From NCBI RefSeq assembly GCF_005845215.1, contig NZ_SPHO01000002.1, positions 337,705-401,704 of the forward strand: DNA of 64,000 bases, in the 5' to 3' direction. How positions within the stretch are numbered: position 1 is the first letter of the stretch; the number at the start of each line of letters is the position of its first letter. Positions 62,810-64,000 of this stretch are shown here, in pieces. The notes beneath the pieces were generated by a model. The model was given only the letters and a program-made list of their open reading frames with translations. It had not been told where the DNA came from and made no database searches. The position numbers were made by a program, and so were the translations under genes. This DNA comes from Clostridium sp. 1001271st1 H5. Lineage in GTDB: Bacteria > Bacillota > Clostridia > Lachnospirales > Lachnospiraceae.

Positions 62810-63835
62810 ATGATTAAAAGAAAACTAGCCATGATATGCCTTGCAGCGGCATTGTGCATCCAGAATACAACAGTGGCATTTGCCGACACAACGACAGGGA
62901 TTGATACAACCACCATGGAAAGCTGTGGAGCCTATCTTTTCGAGTGGAGACCAGTGGATTGCGGTAATGGTCACTATTTTGCCATTTTGGTTGGAGGTAA
63001 TTCTATTGCAGAGAGAAATGTTATTTTAAAGAGGGGATATGATTATGCATATACCTTTAATCCAATGGAGTATCATAGACCGTGGGGGGAAGTTCCCAAC
63101 TTAGTCAATGTAGATGGATTATGGGCTATTCCTGAAAATCAGCCTTTGCTTCCGGAGGGTACACAGCCCACACTACAGATTGTTCTTTATACAAATAATG
63201 GAAAGTTGCCGACTAAAGAGCGATACATAGATGTGGTGAGCTTACCGGGCAATGTGTCTTCAGCAGATTTGCCTCCTGAGGTAAGAAAATATTTAATTAA
63301 TATAGATGGATCTGACGCTGGTGCGTATACTGGTACGACTGTCTCAGGATGGGAAATAGGAGAAAATGGAAGATACCGTTATCGCAAACCAGATGGGACA
63401 TTTGTCAGCAATGGCTGGTTAAATGTAGATGATGAGTTATACTATCTGGATGGAGAAGGATATATGTTGTCTGATACCATAACACCAGATGGATTCTACG
63501 TAAATGCTAGTGGTGCAAAACAAAAATATCTCCCTGGTTGGATGCAAAATGAACGCGGTTGGAAGTATGTCCTTAAAAATGGATATTATGCTGCTTCGAC
63601 ATGGGTAGAAGATCAGGATGGAAAGTGGTATTACTTTGATATCGGTGGCTATATGAGAACGGATTATGATACACCAGATGGTTTTCATGTGGGTGCAGAT
63701 GGTGTCTGGGATGGAAATCCAACAACCCAAACCGTTGATACCATGAAGTTGGGGCCGGGTGCTCAGCCGCAATCAGATGATACCACTTCAGAAACCAGTA
63801 CAGATAATACGGTATCTGATGAGTCAGTGAATTAA
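62810..63835 (+). CDS. Secreted protein with C-terminal cell-wall-binding repeats (341 aa)
   Basis: 341 residues, ATG at 62810 behind AATAGGAGG. A signal peptide of about 25 residues (LAMICLAAALCIQNTTVAFA) leads to an N-terminal domain of about 150 residues that I do not recognise (CGAYLFEWRPVDCGNGHYFAILVGG). From about residue 180 come choline-binding-like units (GWLNVDDELYYLDGEGYMLSD, GWKYVLKNGYYAASTWVEDQDGKWYYFDIGGYM). It ends in a Thr/Ser-rich tail. The N-domain has two cysteines and could be a carbohydrate or peptide binding module. Confidence 0.85.
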   Translation: MIKRKLAMICLAAALCIQNTTVAFADTTTGIDTTTMESCGAYLFEWRPVDCGNGHYFAILVGGNSIAERNVILKRGYDYAYTFNPMEYHRPWGEVPNLVNVDGLWAIPENQPLLPEGTQPTLQIVLYTNNGKLPTKERYIDVVSLPGNVSSADLPPEVRKYLINIDGSDAGAYTGTTVSGWEIGENGRYRYRKPDGTFVSNGWLNVDDELYYLDGEGYMLSDTITPDGFYVNASGAKQKYLPGWMQNERGWKYVLKNGYYAASTWVEDQDGKWYYFDIGGYMRTDYDTPDGFHVGADGVWDGNPTTQTVDTMKLGPGAQPQSDDTTSETSTDNTVSDESVN

Positions 63836-63857
63836 ATATGATGGTATAAACTGCTCT

Positions 63858-63883
63858 GAGCCGGACTTTTATTAGTCCGGCTC
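63858..63883 (+). terminator. Hairpin after the last repeat-protein gene
   Basis: GAGCCGGACT (63858-63867) and AGTCCGGCTC (63874-63883) form a perfect 10-bp stem with a 6-nt loop. No T-run follows. Nothing else was seen from 63884 to 64000. Confidence 0.65.
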
Positions 63884-64000
63884 ATGGTATGAAACATAAG
63901 TGAATATGCGATAAAGAGTGTGTGAAGAAAAGTCTGTAAAAGCTGATCTTCTATGATAATAACTGGGCTGAAAGTTCTTTCTTGGACCTTCAGTCCTTGT

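Noticed and set aside
1..64000. CRISPR array, tRNA or rRNA genes, insertion sequences
   Set aside because: None was recognised on reading: no regularly spaced repeat-spacer series, no tRNA-like fold and no transposase.

Overview
The window looks like the chromosome of a gut Clostridia member of the Lachnospiraceae, most like the Enterocloster / Clostridium clostridioforme group. This is an inference from a CotS-type spore coat gene, clostridial 2-oxoacid:ferredoxin chemistry, a moderately GC-rich low-GC-Gram-positive style genome with strong AGGAGG ribosome sites, and families of cell-wall-binding repeat proteins. No rRNA, tRNA, CRISPR array, prophage or transposase was seen.

Layout. (1) 1-3563: end of a ribose-type sugar ABC importer (ATPase C-terminus, two permeases) followed by a LarA-family nickel-pincer racemase/epimerase homologue. 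(2) 3564-9270: housekeeping genes: a long hairpin, a DnaQ-like exonuclease, a 36-residue membrane peptide, a VanW protein, an orphan AIR-synthase C-domain protein, an Lrp regulator with its aminotransferase, and trmL. (3) 9349-28294: a large divergent catabolic locus around a LysR gene. The left arm (minus strand) encodes an ornithine-cyclodeaminase-family reductase, a split aconitase X, a TRAP transporter (DctP, Q, M) and HyuA/HyuB. The right arm (plus strand) encodes a four-subunit 2-oxoacid:ferredoxin oxidoreductase, succinyl-CoA-synthetase-like SucC/SucD, a second LarA homologue and malic enzyme. (4) 28461-32806: AraC regulator, GH3 beta-glucosidase and GPH-family sugar symporter. (5) 33096-37611: CotS-like protein, phosphoglucomutase and a CmpB-like membrane protein with a helical repeat tail. 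(6) 37669-39459: two tandem tyrosine recombinases. (7) 39665-49104: two-component system, membrane-anchored accessory protein, Fbp/Afu-type ABC importer, histidine phosphatase and split transketolase. (8) 49613-57929: mreB-type gene, recD2, comF, then rpmG-secE-nusG-rplK-rplA-rplJ-rplL with leader RNAs. (9) 58200-63835: three secreted aromatic-repeat cell-wall-binding proteins interleaved with tagaturonate reductase, in AT-richer DNA where rpoBC would usually follow rplL.

How the genes fit together. The locus at 9.3-28.3 kb reads as one regulon. It imports an organic acid by TRAP, works on a hydroxylated and/or lactam or imine intermediate (AcnX, OCD, HyuAB), and feeds 2-oxoglutarate-level and malate-level carbon into ATP and reduced ferredoxin. 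The exact substrate cannot be read from sequence; I consider this the strongest candidate for an undescribed system. The 39.7-49.1 kb operon is a plausible sensing, import and use system for phosphorylated sugars. Regulatory DNA worth attention includes TGTAA-N4-TTACA palindromes flanking the uxaB promoter and in front of the AraC gene, a duplicated hairpin upstream of rplK and rplA resembling an L1-binding site, and an L10 leader with an attenuator upstream of rplJ.
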